From positions 1-5,018 of the forward strand of contig CAAGMX010000431.1 in NCBI GenBank assembly GCA_900771165.1: a DNA stretch of 5,018 nucleotides, read 5' to 3'. The position numbers and the translations under genes were made by a program. The notes beneath the pieces were generated by a model. It worked only from the letters and a program-made list of their open reading frames with translations, searched no databases and was not told the DNA's origin. This stretch comes from Victivallales bacterium (GTDB lineage: Bacteria > Verrucomicrobiota > Lentisphaeria > Oligosphaerales > Oligosphaeraceae). Below are positions 4,543 to 5,018 of the stretch, one piece after another; within the stretch, counting starts at the first letter, position 1, and the number at the start of each line of letters is the position of its first letter.

Positions 4543-5018
4543 CTAGAAGAGTCCGTGGATGCGTCCGGTTTCCGTGTCCACGTCAATACGCCGGAAGGCG
4601 GGATCGGAGGAGGTGCCGGGCATGAGTTTGATATCGCCGGCCACGGGCACCAGGAATCCGGCGCCCCGGTAGAGGAGGATGTCCCGGATGGGGAGGGTGA
4701 ATCCGGTGGGGCGTCCCTTCCAGTCGGGGTTGTGGGAGAGGGAGAGGTGGGTCTTCACCATGCAGACCTGGAGGCCGGCGGTCTCCGGGTTGTTCTGGTA
4801 GAGATCCAGTTTCTCCTGGGCTTCCGGGAGGAGCTGGATGTCATCGGCGCCGTAGACCTGGCGCGCCACATCCTGGATACGCTCCTTGAGGGGGGCGTCT
4901 TCCCGGTAGAAATACTGGAAGGCGTTGGGTCTGCGGCAGGCTTCCTCCACGGCCTCGGCCAGCTCCAGGGCGCCTTCCCCGCCATACTGCCAGTGCTTGG
5001 AGAGGGCGGTGAGGGCGC
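4543..5018 (-). CDS. fhs: Formate-tetrahydrofolate ligase, C-terminal 157 aa (5' end outside window)
   Basis: The frame is open to the right edge and ends in TAG. Residues reading inward from the edge (ALTALSKHWQYGGEGALELA) fit the family's conserved H-W-x-x-GGEGA-x-ELA segment. Next come VYGADDI, PVCMVKTHLSLS-like text (here LQVCMVKTHLSLS), GRPTGFTLPIRDI, GAGFLVPVAGDIKLMPG, SSDPAFRRIDVD and the standard terminal GLF. The enzyme joins formate to tetrahydrofolate using ATP, giving 10-formyl-THF for purine and formyl-Met-tRNA synthesis or, run in reverse, for ATP gain. It acts in the cytoplasm as a homotetramer in studied members. About 400 residues, including the P-loop, lie beyond the window, so completeness cannot be checked. 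It is the most upstream gene of the minus-strand operon seen here, and its promoter is out of view. The GTG at 4950 is internal. Confidence 0.96.
   Translation of the reverse strand, partial: ALTALSKHWQYGGEGALELAEAVEEACRRPNAFQYFYREDAPLKERIQDVARQVYGADDIQLLPEAQEKLDLYQNNPETAGLQVCMVKTHLSLSHNPDWKGRPTGFTLPIRDILLYRGAGFLVPVAGDIKLMPGTSSDPAFRRIDVDTETGRIHGLF

Overview
The window looks like chromosomal DNA from a GC-rich bacterium. It has a complete CCA-encoding tRNA, Shine-Dalgarno sites, intrinsic terminators and a tightly packed operon. The strong preference for GAG, CTG, CGG and CAG codons and the style of the FTHFS C-terminus would fit a proteobacterium (Magnetococcales-like or a deltaproteobacterium, for example). 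This is a weak guess; the sequence does not fix the taxon.

Layout from left to right: (1) 2-421 (+) is the C-terminal part of an IS4-family DDE transposase, cut by the window edge. It is followed by about 100 bp that probably holds the right end of the insertion sequence. (2) 572-750 (-) is a complete tRNA-Pro(GGG) unit with promoter, leader, 78-nt tRNA with encoded CCA and intrinsic terminator. It reads toward the insertion sequence. (3) 938-2266 (+) is a 442-residue, almost proline-free coiled-coil protein of unknown function, transcribed divergently from the tRNA. (4) 2300-2418 is a short convergent intergenic region rich in dyads: a minus-strand terminator, a 21-bp tandem repeat with CCCATGGG palindromes, and a hairpin over a stop codon. 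(5) 2415-5018 (-) is a four-gene operon in transcription order: fhs (formate-tetrahydrofolate ligase, 5' end outside the window), a three-helix membrane protein of unknown function, a YigZ/IMPACT-family protein overlapping it by 4 bp, and a family-2-like glycosyltransferase with a degenerate metal-binding motif.

The operon combines one-carbon metabolism (10-formyl-THF synthesis) with a translation-associated YigZ protein, a small membrane protein and a probable sugar transferase. Only the spacing and coupling support their co-transcription; no shared pathway is evident. The least explained items are the coiled-coil protein, the orphan membrane protein and the dyad cluster between the convergent genes. 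I see no defence system, CRISPR array, toxin-antitoxin pair or phage module, and nothing here demonstrates a new system.
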